The position numbers were made by a program, and so were the translations under genes. The notes beneath the pieces are model-generated. The model made no database searches. It saw only the letters and a program-made list of their open reading frames with translations, and was not told the origin of the DNA. Positions 1-9,700 of a stretch of 52,781 bases of DNA are shown one piece after another; within the stretch, counting starts at the first letter, position 1; every line of letters begins with the position of its first letter. The stretch lies in contig NZ_CAMJFM010000018.1 in the NCBI RefSeq assembly GCF_946404925.1, positions 1-52,781 on the forward strand. Direction: 5' to 3'. Source of the stretch: an uncultured Prevotella sp. GTDB lineage: Bacteria; Bacteroidota; Bacteroidia; Bacteroidales; Bacteroidaceae.

Positions 1-1
1 A

Positions 2-103
2 AACAGTATTGTTCACGTGACCGAACTTATCAACGTCGTTGAAACGTATCTGAAGCGGCAACACATGGTGAAATTGTATCATAGTGGCAAACTATATATT
101 TAA
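2..103 (+). CDS. 3' end of an unidentified gene (partial)
   Basis: An open frame enters from the left edge and runs 33 codons to a TAA at 101-103. The peptide ends in VVETYLKRQHMVKLYHSGKLYI, which reads like a normal charged and aliphatic protein C-terminus rather than noise. It converges on the esterase gene, whose stop lies 3 bp further on, so the two stops leave almost no room between them. The family cannot be told from so short a piece. It could also be chance, because 33 codons without a stop is not rare. Confidence 0.4.
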   Translation, partial: NSIVHVTELINVVETYLKRQHMVKLYHSGKLYI

Positions 104-106
104 TCC

Positions 107-862
107 CTAAATCACATAATCTGTGTCTGGTGCGAGCAGTTTGTCGATGAAATAGACGATTTGCTTGCGCCACCAGGCCCAGTCGTGGGCAGAGTCGAAG
201 CCCCAGTAGTCAATCCAGGCAGGAACGTTTTTCTCCTTGAGCAGGGCGTCCATCTGACGGGTACTGTCGAGGAGTTCGTCTTCCCATGAACCCTGTCCCA
301 CGCATAGGATGATGCGGCGGTGGCGATAGATGTCCCAGTAGGGATGGTCGGCGGGCATCTGACGAAGGAAATCGTAGGGCGAGTTGTCGTAGATGAGCTG
401 GTCGTGATAGTTGGGGAAGAAGTAGCCTGCATAGTAGAGTCCGCTCAGAGCCAGCAGCGTGTCGAAGAGGTCGGGACGGCGGAAGAAGAAGTTGCCTGCG
501 TGGAACCCGCCCATGGAGCAGCCCGTGACAATAAACTTCTCGTTGCTGAAATGGCGCACCTCGGGTATCAGTTCATCGACAATGTAGTGGTACCACCGCT
601 CGTGCAGTTCGATGCGACGGTGGTGGTCGCCGTTGATGTCGGACCACGTCTCGCGGTCGATGCTATCGACACATATCAGGCGTATCTGCCCACGGTCGAT
701 GTAGCTGGAGAGCACACCTACCATGTCGAAGTCCTGATAGTCGTAGAATCGTCCGTCCTGCGACGGGAAGACGAGCACGGGATGTCCCTTGTCGCCATAG
801 GTCTTGTATTCCATGTCACGCCCGAGGGCGTTAGAGTATTTCTTCACGTAATTGATATTCAT
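107..862 (-). CDS. Putative esterase, alpha/beta-hydrolase fold
   Basis: The 251-residue protein has the layout of the putative-esterase family (PF00756, esterase D / antigen 85 type). It has an N-terminal strand region (HPVLVFPSQDGRFYDYQ) and a nucleophile elbow GCSMGG near residue 117 whose serine should be catalytic. A C-terminal segment SAHDWAWWRKQ carries the probable catalytic histidine. There is no signal peptide, so it should be cytoplasmic. The start ATG overlaps the ATP-grasp stop by 4 bp (859-862), so the two are translationally coupled and probably act on the same product. The substrate cannot be read from sequence. The fold is sure; the esterase activity is inferred. Confidence 0.82.
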   Translation of the reverse strand: MNINYVKKYSNALGRDMEYKTYGDKGHPVLVFPSQDGRFYDYQDFDMVGVLSSYIDRGQIRLICVDSIDRETWSDINGDHHRRIELHERWYHYIVDELIPEVRHFSNEKFIVTGCSMGGFHAGNFFFRRPDLFDTLLALSGLYYAGYFFPNYHDQLIYDNSPYDFLRQMPADHPYWDIYRHRRIILCVGQGSWEDELLDSTRQMDALLKEKNVPAWIDYWGFDSAHDWAWWRKQIVYFIDKLLAPDTDYVI

Positions 863-2052
863 TTCTTCAAGTGTACAAATTCAACAAATTCATTAACTTC
901 CTCCATGCTTTCCAGACGCACCGTGTACATCTGCTGCCCCATGGCGGCAGAGAACAGTTCCGGCATACGCTCGCACATCACTATGCGGTCGCCGTAGCGT
1001 TTCAACACCTCGTCGTGCGAATGGACGTACTGGTAGATGTCGCGACGGCTGGCAAAGGCGCAGTAGTGCTGTTGGCCGATGGCGGTATGGCTCTTGCCGA
1101 AGGCCACCATGTCGGCCCATATCTTATAGACATCGGTCGAGTGGGCATAGTTGATCATGTCGGGCGTATAGCCACCGGCAGGACGCATATTCACTTCCAG
1201 TGCCACGAAGTCACCCTGCTTACCAAGACCCTCGCGGTCGCTGTCCAAGCGGAAGAACTCCAGATGCACGAAGCGGTTCCACACGCCGAAGGCCTTTACC
1301 GTGCGTCGTCCCAGTTCGCGTAGTGACTCGGGCATCTCCTTATCGACATAATAGGACAGGTCGAGCTTCTTGTTCACGATGTCCATAATGGATGGTGGCC
1401 AGACGGTCATCGACTCGAAGATGGGTTCGCCCTCACGGCCAATAACAGCGTCGTAGCTGCATATCTCGCCTGTAATGAACTCCTCAATGACATAGTGGCC
1501 ATAGCCTGCTACGGTGACAAAGAACGCCCGTAGCTGTTCCTCGTTCTCTATCTTGTGAGTACCGCTTGCGCCCACGCCGATGTCGGGTTTCGCTATGAGG
1601 GGGTAGCCCGTCTGGCTGGCAAACCTGACAGCTGCCTCCACCCCCTCATCGGCACGCACCTGGCGGGCTGTCGGTATGCTACCCTTGGCGTAGTAGCGTT
1701 TCATCTCCGACTTCTCCTTGATGGCGCTGATGTGGTCGGTACGGATGCCTGAGGCGACGTTGAAGTCCGTGCGCAACCTGGCGTCCTGAGCCAACCAATA
1801 TTCGTTGTTCGACTCTATCCAGTCGATATGTCCGTAATGAAATGCGAAGTAGGCCACGGCGCGGTACACCTCCTCGTAGTTCTCCAGTGAGTCCACGCGG
1901 TAGTACTCCGTCAGCGACTCCTTAAGCTCTGCGGACAGGCTGTCATACGGTGCATCGGCAATGCCCAGCACCGTCACCCCGTTCTGCTTCAGCCGCTGGC
2001 AGAAGTTCCAGTAGGTATGCGGGAAATGTGGCGATATAAATATGAAGTTCAT
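859..2052 (-). CDS. ATP-grasp domain ligase
   Basis: This 397-residue protein has the ATP-grasp order. An N-terminal pre-ATP-grasp alpha/beta domain starts at MNFIFISPHFPHTYW. The ATP-binding lysine lies in YPLIAKPDIGVGASGT with its glycine loop, followed by VIEEFITGE. The metal-binding end is ALEVNMRPAGG, the usual E-x-N-x-R signature. Such enzymes join a carboxylate to an amine or thiol through an acyl-phosphate. It resembles stand-alone carboxylate-amine ligases more than carbamoyl-phosphate synthase or biotin carboxylase, having no other domain. It is the first gene of a unit with the esterase. An ATP-grasp ligase coupled to a hydrolase suggests a small peptide-like metabolite or its turnover; the substrate is unknown. 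Confidence 0.82.
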   Translation of the reverse strand: MNFIFISPHFPHTYWNFCQRLKQNGVTVLGIADAPYDSLSAELKESLTEYYRVDSLENYEEVYRAVAYFAFHYGHIDWIESNNEYWLAQDARLRTDFNVASGIRTDHISAIKEKSEMKRYYAKGSIPTARQVRADEGVEAAVRFASQTGYPLIAKPDIGVGASGTHKIENEEQLRAFFVTVAGYGHYVIEEFITGEICSYDAVIGREGEPIFESMTVWPPSIMDIVNKKLDLSYYVDKEMPESLRELGRRTVKAFGVWNRFVHLEFFRLDSDREGLGKQGDFVALEVNMRPAGGYTPDMINYAHSTDVYKIWADMVAFGKSHTAIGQQHYCAFASRRDIYQYVHSHDEVLKRYGDRIVMCERMPELFSAAMGQQMYTVRLESMEEVNEFVEFVHLKK

Positions 2053-2077
2053 ATGATTCTACTATTTTATTCGGCTG

Positions 2078-2085
2078 CAAAGGTA
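2078..2085 (-). promoter_or_regulatory. -7 element upstream of the ATP-grasp gene
   Basis: The minus strand reads TACCTTTG, an exact match to the Bacteroidetes -7 consensus TAnnTTTG, 25 bp before the ATP-grasp ATG. No clear -33 TTTG lies 19-21 bp upstream. It separates the ATP-grasp/esterase unit from the TonB receptor gene that ends at 2163. Confidence 0.6.
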
Positions 2086-2145
2086 CTTATTTTTGAGGAA
2101 ATATGCCCGTAAACAACTCCGTTTTTTTATAGATTTCGACAATAA

Positions 2146-2163
2146 ATACCTTATTTATGGTAT
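2146..2163. promoter_or_regulatory. Inverted repeat ATACC-N8-GGTAT
   Basis: ATACC and GGTAT flank 8 bases (TTATTTAT), the same outer half-sites as the dyads at 11084-11101 and 23375-23392. It touches the TonB receptor stop codon and lies 68 bp from the ATP-grasp -7 element, whereas the other two lie 53 bp from theirs. It may be a third site for the same regulator, a weak terminator hairpin of operon A, or chance. Confidence 0.3.
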
Positions 2164-4130
2164 TACAACTGGAACGAGGCATTGACATATATATTTCGGC
2201 CTTTCTGGGGAATGTGGTTCCAATCGGAATAGGTAGAATAATAGCGGTCGAAGAGGTTCTCGACGCCTAAATGGAGATCAGCACCGACCGTACCTAAATT
2301 AAAATGTCCACCAATATTAAGATGCCAAACAGCATAACCCGCTGTTGGTGTCTCGCCATACTCGGTGCCACATTGACTATTGCGGGCTGCCATGCGTACA
2401 CCGCCCTCAGCCTCAAGATTCTGCCAGCTAAACCTAAGATTGCTCAGATAAGATACTGGAGCTATCAATGGCAGACGCGCACCTGTGCTCTCCTTGCCAT
2501 AACTATAGGTTAAGCGATTCTCCCATTGCAGCCATCTAAAAGGCTTGTAGTCGGCAGTAAGAGTGGTGTTCACAATCTCAGCATGGCGTAGGTTTTGATA
2601 GATCTTAACTCCTGCTGCACCTATAGTCATAGCTGACAGGCGCGAGTCGGGGCGACCGATGATATAGTCTTGGAAAAAGAAAGCGTTTGCCTCAGCTTTG
2701 ACCAATAGGCGTTCTCCACTCCAAGCCAAAGAGCCGTTCAACTCAAAAGCCTTTTCGTTTTTGAGGTGGGGATTACCTATATAGTCGTACTGATCGAAAG
2801 TGTTATTCAAGAAGTAACCATAGCTCTCGGTTACTGTTGGTGCGCGCATACCATAGCCTGTGCCAACTGCAAACTTCCAACCAATCTTCTCATAGGCATA
2901 GCTGGCAGCCAGACGGCCAATGAATCGTGAACTGGCACGATCCAAGGCTGGGAAGTAGATATTAAGTGCCTGATAGCCCTCGTCGCTATTGATGCGCTGA
3001 TGCTGCCATGCACCTTTGGCCGACAGGCGTATGTGGTGATGAGGACTCAGCGTGATATCGTCGGAAAGTGACAGACCGGTATTGAAGGTCCCAACATCGG
3101 GCCAAGTGAGCATGTACATGGGCTTACCCCCATCAGGATACATGGTCATATCGGCAAACAGGGTATTGTAATAGGCATCGTAATTTACCTGATAATAATG
3201 GATGCCTTTGTTACCCTGCAACAAGCTGTAGAGACCTGCCGTCTGACTGCGGCCAGGCATGTCCATGTGGATGATGACATCGGGACGCTTGGTATCGTCC
3301 ATATTATGGGTGATATGATTGTAATAGGCCTTTGACTCCCATCGATAGAAGAGACCATTAAGTTGTTCACGACGATATGACAGCGAGGTGATGATGCCCT
3401 CAGCCTTCTTCACATCCATGGCCAGAGCCGGATAACCAATATCGGTGGCGATATCGTAAATAACTGTGGCTTCAACGATATGATTATCAGCAGGCTGCCA
3501 CCCAAAATTGACAAAGGCGTTGGTCTTTTGAAACTGTGAGAAGTTGATCTCCTCTCCTCCCCCAGCCTTGTAGTTATCGGCATGGCGATAGAACACGCCG
3601 AAATTAGTATAGAAGCGATGCGATGAGAATGCTGCATCGGCACCATATACCTGAACGTTTCCGTTTGACTCGAAACCTGCAGAGGCATTGTACTCAGAAG
3701 CCTTGGCATCAAAACCCACACGACGCAGTTTGAGATCGATGCTGCCACCGATATTGCCTGTGGCCTGCGGATTACCATCAAGACCGGAGTTAAGGCTGAT
3801 GCGTTGCAGATTGCTGCTCTCGACATAGGATGTAACTGGGTCCATCTTATCGGTACAAGCATAGAAAATCTTCATACCATCGATAGTGGTTGAAACACGC
3901 TCGGTGGCCATGTTATTAACTACGGGCTCCCAAGCATAGTTGCCTCGACGCACCATTTCTACCTTTGACAATCGCCCCAAGTGCTCATCAATGCTGGCCA
4001 CACGACCTTTGTTGACGGCCTTTTTGCCTGTACCCACAGTAGCGGAAACGACCACCTCATCGATGGCCGCCTCCTTAAATACAGTGTCTTGTGGAAAAAA
4101 TAATCCCAAACTTACAACTAATGATATCAT
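2163..4130 (-). CDS. TonB-dependent receptor, OprC-like (probable copper)
   Basis: This is a 655-residue outer-membrane receptor. It has an N-terminal hydrophobic segment, a TonB-box-like IDEVVVSAT (residues 23-31), a plug domain to about residue 140 and a beta-barrel ending in YVNASFQL, the terminal aromatic/hydrophobic pattern. The plug contains GMKIFYACTDKMDPVTSYVE, with C92 and M96. This matches the CxxxM copper ligand motif and the following MDPxTSY of Pseudomonas OprC. A barrel stretch H275-N-M277 ... IIHMDMPGRSQ (H288, M289, M291) offers the His/Met half of the site. It has no CarboxypepD-like domain and so is not SusC. The chosen start MISLVVSL avoids overlapping the lipoprotein; an ATG at 4178 would overlap it by 29 bp. 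It is the last gene of operon A. Copper is inferred from motif conservation. Confidence 0.8.
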   Translation of the reverse strand: MISLVVSLGLFFPQDTVFKEAAIDEVVVSATVGTGKKAVNKGRVASIDEHLGRLSKVEMVRRGNYAWEPVVNNMATERVSTTIDGMKIFYACTDKMDPVTSYVESSNLQRISLNSGLDGNPQATGNIGGSIDLKLRRVGFDAKASEYNASAGFESNGNVQVYGADAAFSSHRFYTNFGVFYRHADNYKAGGGEEINFSQFQKTNAFVNFGWQPADNHIVEATVIYDIATDIGYPALAMDVKKAEGIITSLSYRREQLNGLFYRWESKAYYNHITHNMDDTKRPDVIIHMDMPGRSQTAGLYSLLQGNKGIHYYQVNYDAYYNTLFADMTMYPDGGKPMYMLTWPDVGTFNTGLSLSDDITLSPHHHIRLSAKGAWQHQRINSDEGYQALNIYFPALDRASSRFIGRLAASYAYEKIGWKFAVGTGYGMRAPTVTESYGYFLNNTFDQYDYIGNPHLKNEKAFELNGSLAWSGERLLVKAEANAFFFQDYIIGRPDSRLSAMTIGAAGVKIYQNLRHAEIVNTTLTADYKPFRWLQWENRLTYSYGKESTGARLPLIAPVSYLSNLRFSWQNLEAEGGVRMAARNSQCGTEYGETPTAGYAVWHLNIGGHFNLGTVGADLHLGVENLFDRYYSTYSDWNHIPQKGRNIYVNASFQL

Positions 4131-4149
4131 CAGCAAAAGAGTTTCAAAA

Positions 4150-5085
4150 TCAAATATTAATTGTCCAATACAAGTCACTTAGTTCCTCGCCACCTGCGAT
4201 GGTATTGCCCTCGGCATCCTTCACGTTGAGATGAATATCCCACACACCAGTCATCGAGAGGTTGAGTTTGCCTTGATAGCTGCCATCTTCCTGCAGCGTG
4301 AGAGCCTCGTTGTTAGGCGATGTATGATTGCCCATATCAGGCATGGTGGGATAAATCTCGATAGTGAACTTATCTTCAGCCAAAGGATATGGAACCTTCT
4401 TGTCGGCACTCTGTTTTGACACGTAGGCCTGGATGGTGTTAATACCCGTCTGGAACGTATTTGGGTTTACAAGCGTAAGATAATATGTGGCATCATTATA
4501 CTTGAACGACTTGAGCCACGCCAGTCCCTGAGCCAAAGCATCGACTGTGATTACTGATGGCTGATGCTCGACTGATTTTCCGTTAGTCGTGATTTTATAC
4601 GAGAACTCCCAGAATCCGCTATCGCCACTACTCATCAGGAAAGAAGTCCATATTCGATGTACAGCAGGAAACTTCTCGTCGTAAACAGCACTCTCGGTAA
4701 GAGTAGGCGTTGAGTGCTGCATACCCATTGCAGTCATTGTCATCAGGGGTTTGATGTCGGTAACTTTGAAATCGCGTACATATCCCTGATTAGATATCTT
4801 TGTAACTGCAAAGAACAGGTCGTTATAGCCCACATGCAACTTGCCGCTTGTTGAATACACGCTTACAGCATACTTGTCATCAATGGTATCGCGCAAAGAT
4901 GTAATCTCCTTTACATAGCCGTTGTTCAAGAATGAGTAGGCCAGGAATGTTTCTTCGGCGTTGCAGCACTCATCATCTTCAGGAATGTTGATTATAACAG
5001 GGCTGTCTTCGCCACTGCCATTGCAGGATGTGAAGAGAGATGCCGCAAACAAACTTATAATGAAATGAAATGCTATTTTTCTCAT
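4150..5085 (-). CDS. Lipoprotein with FixH/YtkA-like C-terminal domain
   Basis: The protein is 311 residues from MRKIAFHF, chosen because an in-frame ATG at 5121 would overlap the SusD stop. It has a signal peptide with lipobox LFTSC (C21), then an acidic Cys pair (DDECCNAEE). The C-terminal quarter reads IEIYPTMPDMGNHTSPNNE, then GSYQGKLNLSMTGVWDIHL. This fits the FixH/YtkA beta-sandwich with its MPxM...H metal-facing motif, a fold often found in copper-handling proteins. The middle (residues 30-220) is not recognised. It sits 19 bp before the OprC-like receptor, which supports a periplasmic or surface copper-binding partner role. The domain call is from motif recall and is moderately sure. 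Confidence 0.62.
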   Translation of the reverse strand: MRKIAFHFIISLFAASLFTSCNGSGEDSPVIINIPEDDECCNAEETFLAYSFLNNGYVKEITSLRDTIDDKYAVSVYSTSGKLHVGYNDLFFAVTKISNQGYVRDFKVTDIKPLMTMTAMGMQHSTPTLTESAVYDEKFPAVHRIWTSFLMSSGDSGFWEFSYKITTNGKSVEHQPSVITVDALAQGLAWLKSFKYNDATYYLTLVNPNTFQTGINTIQAYVSKQSADKKVPYPLAEDKFTIEIYPTMPDMGNHTSPNNEALTLQEDGSYQGKLNLSMTGVWDIHLNVKDAEGNTIAGGEELSDLYWTINI

Positions 5086-5107
5086 ACTTAATAATTTCTT
5101 ATTTATT

Positions 5108-6733
5108 TTACTCACGTCCAACGTATGGGTTGGTTGTTATGTCGCTACCATCGTAACCGTAGTTCTGCCACAGGTTGGGATTAACCTCGCGCTGAGCTTG
5201 TGGGATTGGGAAACGATAGTGCTTGAAATCGATGTTCTGCTTGCTATACTGTGGATAGTTCTTGGCAAGAGCACTATTCTTGATAGTCTTAACCAAGATC
5301 TTCCAACGCTTCAGGTCGAGCAAGTGTTTCTGTTCGAGCGTAAACTCCCATGAACGCTCCTGGATAATGGCATCCTTGAACTGCTCATAGTTTAAACCTG
5401 CTTCGAGGTCGTGTGGTTGGGCTGAACTGCTGTGAATATCCTCGCGGAAGGCACGACGGCGTACTTGGTTGAATGCCTCGTAAGCCTGTGTATCAGGCTT
5501 TCCATCTCGCTCATTAATGGCCTCGGCCTTTACAAGCAGTACCTCGGCATAGCGGATTACCTGACGGTTCATAGCACGTTCGGCAGCACTGGTCTCTGGA
5601 CGATCATGGTCAATGTATTTGTTATAGCGTGAGAATCCTGATTCCTTAACACCATCACCATCGGCATCATAGTAGAAGTGGAAGTAACTCTGAGTAGATG
5701 GACGCCACAATGAGTCGGCAAAAGATACATCCTTACGCTGGTCGCCCTCAAAATAAGAGTGCTCTACTGTATTGTCTGGACCTGGAGCAATATGAGGCAA
5801 CGACACACTGAACGATGTTGAGAACGAGCAGTGGCAGAGATGATTACCACCTGAGTTGTCGCCATTGATTGAAGAACCTACATAGGCCTGAACAGCGAAG
5901 ATACTCTCCTTGCCATTACGATTCTGGTTGTTCCAGTTGTCGTAGAAATCTTCTTCAAGACTATACTGATTGGAATCGATAACCTTCTGAGCATATTCTA
6001 CTGACTTGCCATAGTATTCCTTTCGCTGTGCATCGGTAAGGTCGTCGTCAGTCTGTGCCCATGTAAGGTAGACCTTAGCCAGTGCCGAATTAGCTGCGCC
6101 ACGTGTAGCACGACCGATATCACTCTGACCATAGGCACTGACCTCTGGAAGGCGCTCGGCTGCATCCTTTAGGTCGTCAACAATCTGTTGGTAAACCTCG
6201 GTAATAGAGTTACGAATAGCATTCTTACCTCCATCGGTGGTTGTTACAAGGGGGATAGGACCCCAAATTTGTACTGCATAATTGTACCAATAGGCACGCA
6301 GGAACTTAGCCTCGCCAATAACTCTTGAAGCTATGGCAGAAGAAACGCCAGCAGGATTCTTTTCCAATTTCTCGATAGTATCGTTGGCGCGAGCAATTGA
6401 GGAATATATGTTTGACCATGCACTAACAATATATGAGTTTGTTCCATCCCATGCTAGCAAACCAAGCATACCACCGCCACCATTGGGGTTCTCGCCTGAT
6501 ACAGTAGTCTCAGTAGTGAGGTCAAAGAGATACATGAACGATGTACACATAGAAATATTAAGTGCGTAAACAGAGTTTACCAGCGCTTTTGCATCGGCGT
6601 CACTCTGAGGCAGATTGCTCTCTGCCAACTCACTCTGGTTTCCCTGGTCCAATGATTCGCATGATGTAAGCGATACTGTAGAAAGACCAAGCAGTAAAGC
6701 CAATGACGAATGGAATATATTTATCTTCTTCAT
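5108..6733 (-). CDS. SusD/RagB-family outer-membrane lipoprotein
   Basis: This 541-residue protein has a signal peptide ending in lipobox SLTSC (C25). It has the SusD helical TPR scaffold: an early AKFLRAYWYNYAVQIWGPIPLV segment and a late YAEVLLVKAEAINE ... FNQVRRRAF and IIQERSWEFTLEQKHLLDLKRW, the hallmark SusD C-terminal block. SusD forms the lid of the SusC transporter and captures the ligand at the cell surface. It lies 29 bp after SusC in operon A. It is RagB-like in length; the ligand (glycan or peptide) is not shown by sequence, and no glycoside hydrolase is in the operon. Confidence 0.93.
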   Translation of the reverse strand: MKKINIFHSSLALLLGLSTVSLTSCESLDQGNQSELAESNLPQSDADAKALVNSVYALNISMCTSFMYLFDLTTETTVSGENPNGGGGMLGLLAWDGTNSYIVSAWSNIYSSIARANDTIEKLEKNPAGVSSAIASRVIGEAKFLRAYWYNYAVQIWGPIPLVTTTDGGKNAIRNSITEVYQQIVDDLKDAAERLPEVSAYGQSDIGRATRGAANSALAKVYLTWAQTDDDLTDAQRKEYYGKSVEYAQKVIDSNQYSLEEDFYDNWNNQNRNGKESIFAVQAYVGSSINGDNSGGNHLCHCSFSTSFSVSLPHIAPGPDNTVEHSYFEGDQRKDVSFADSLWRPSTQSYFHFYYDADGDGVKESGFSRYNKYIDHDRPETSAAERAMNRQVIRYAEVLLVKAEAINERDGKPDTQAYEAFNQVRRRAFREDIHSSSAQPHDLEAGLNYEQFKDAIIQERSWEFTLEQKHLLDLKRWKILVKTIKNSALAKNYPQYSKQNIDFKHYRFPIPQAQREVNPNLWQNYGYDGSDITTNPYVGRE

Positions 6734-6762
6734 TTTTATGATTCTATTATGAGGTTCAACAA

Positions 6763-9700
6763 TTAGTACGACAACTTAACACCAAAGGTGAAGGTACGTG
6801 CTGTAGGATATGTACCGCGATCTACGTAGCCAGAATACTCAGGATCGAAACCGCTATAGTTTGTAATGGTAAGCAGGTTCTGTGCCGAAGCATAGAGGTA
6901 TACACCTAACTTAGTACCATTCTGGAAACGAGGTTTGAAGCTGTAGCCCACCTGGATGTTCTTAAGACGGAGGTAGCTGGCATCCTCGATGAAACGGCTG
7001 TCGAGATAGCTGTTATACAGGTTGAGGGTATAGGCACGGGGGATAGTTGTGCTTGGGTTGCTCTCAGACCAACGATTGGCCAACTTGGCTGATGCATTGT
7101 AGCTGGCGTTGGGCGACTCAAGAGCCTGCTCCAACTGGTTGTAGAGTTTATTGCCATAGCTACCCTGGAAGTTGAAACTGAGATCCCAACTCTTATAGCG
7201 TACCTGTGATGCAAAACCATAAGTGAACTTTGGCTGTGTTGAACCGAGAACAACACGGTCGTTTGCCTGATCGACTACGCCATCACCATTCTGGTCGACA
7301 AATTTGGCATCGCCATACTCCACGTTAGTCTTGTTCGATGGAGCAGGTACCTTACTCAAATCATCTCCTGCCTGTACAACGCCATCGAACTCCCAACCGT
7401 AGTAGGTTCCCAAAGCCTCACCTACACGAATAATGGTCTGGTTTCCGTTGATTATCTCGTTTTGTTGAGTTCCAAGGCTTGTTACCTTGTTCTTGTTGTG
7501 GGCAATATTTGCTGATGCATTCCACGACAGATCTTTCTTCTGAATAAGTGTAGCGTTAACTGCAAACTCAACACCATCATTTGTTACATTACCTATATTG
7601 CTAAGCTGTGATGAGAAACCTGTGGTCTGCTCTACAGGAATTGACAACAGCAGGTCGGAAGTTTTCTTGTGATAGTAGTCGAATACAAAATTCAGCTTAC
7701 CCTTTAATATCGAGAGGTCGAAACCAAGGTCGTAAGATGTGGTAGTCTCCCACTTCAGATCGTCGTTACCCAAACCTGAACGATAGTAGGCTGTATTCTT
7801 AGCACCATCGCCAAAGTAGTAGTGAGTTGCAGCATAGGTCGAGAGGAATCGGTAGTCGCCAATCTCCTGGTTACCTACTGTACCAACGCTGGCACGAATC
7901 TTCAAGTCTTCCAGCCACTTAGCGCTTTTCAAAAATTTTTCTTCGTTCACGTTCCATGAGAATCCGAGTGATGGGAACCATCCCCATTTTTTATTCTTAG
8001 CAAAGCGTGATGAACCATCAGCACGCAAAGTTGCAGTAAGGTGATAACGGTCTAATAGCGAGTAGTTAACACGACCAATACCAGAGTAAAGAACTGATGT
8101 TACAAAACTACTCTCAGGTGTGATCAGCTGAGATCCTGCCTGTAGAGAGTGGAAACCAAGATTCTCGTTGGCAAAGTTGGCAGATGCAGCCAATACATTC
8201 TCACTCTTCTCCTGCTGATAGGTATAACCACCCAACACCTCTATCTCATGCTTATTCCATTTCTTGTTCCAAGTTAATGTAGCTTCCACCTGGTCGCTCT
8301 CCCAACGCTTGCTGCCAATTGAAGCGTAACCCTCGGTATTGAAACCTGCTGTTGAGGTAGAAGGACCGAAAAAGTTCTGACGAGTATTAATGATGTCAGT
8401 AGAGCCCTGTACACGCAAGCGAAGCCCAGGAATAATCTCCCATGCGCCGAATACCGAAACTAAAACATTATCAACCTTAGTCTCTGCATCGACTTCACTT
8501 AAATCGGCAATAGGGTTTGGAGTCTGACCACTACGCACAAAGTCACCTGCCTCAAAGGGGTTCGCATAGTTGTATGAACCATCAGCATTATAAATAGATA
8601 CAGCAGGCGATGTACGGAGAACCTGTTCCAGTATTCCACTAAAACCATTTGAATAGCTACCGAATGAGTAAGATCCTTTTTGAGTACTCTTTGATACGTT
8701 TGACTTCAAGCCAATAGTAACATTCTTGAATATATCGCGTTCATAGTTAATACGTGCACCAAGACGTTCAAAGTTTGTGTTACGGATAACACCTCCCTGA
8801 TCGGTATAGTTGGCAGAAATGAGGAATCGCTCTGTATCAGAGCCACCACTGACAGAAAGCTGATGCTGCTGAGTAGTTGCTGTGCGGAAAAGTGCATCCT
8901 GCCAATCTGTACCTTTACCCCATGATGATACAACAGACGGAGTTACACCTGTTGCTGTCTTCTGGGCATCAGTAGCAAGGTCTAAATAGAGACTGCCCCA
9001 TTGCTGTGCATCAAGAAGATCGAGAGTCTTACGTACATTTGAAACACCAATGCTATAACCATAGTCAACCTTAACTCGTCCGCGCTTACCATTCTTTGTC
9101 GTTACGATAATAACACCATTGGCACCACGAGAACCATAAATTGCAGAGGCTGATACATCTTTCAGAACCTCAATCGACTCGATATCAGATGGGTTGATAG
9201 ATGCCAAAGGATTGAAGTTGCTGTCAGCATACGAAACACCGGTTTTTGTTGCACTATTGCTATTATAAATAAGTACACCATCAATCACATACAAAGGCTC
9301 GTTTCCTCCATTGATAGAGTTGCCGCCACGAATACGAATATTAATCGATGCTCCAGGCTGACCAGATGATGATGTAGCATCAAGACCTGCTACTGCACCA
9401 CCAAGAATATTGTCGAATGATGTTGAAGCCTGTAGAAGTTCTTCGTTCTTTACTGTTGTTACAGCACCTGTCAGAGCCTTACGCTTCTGTACGCCGTAAC
9501 CAACTACAACAACTTCGTCGATTTTGTTAGAATTATCAATCAGTGCGATTTCTACAGGTTCCTCGAAATCGTAAACATCTACATCGAGGGCGCGATAACC
9601 TACGTATTCTACGCGCAGTGTAAGTGGAGCTTCTACCTTTGTTTGGAGTGAGAAGTTACCATCAATATCGGTAACTACACCTTTACTTTTCTCGCTCTTT

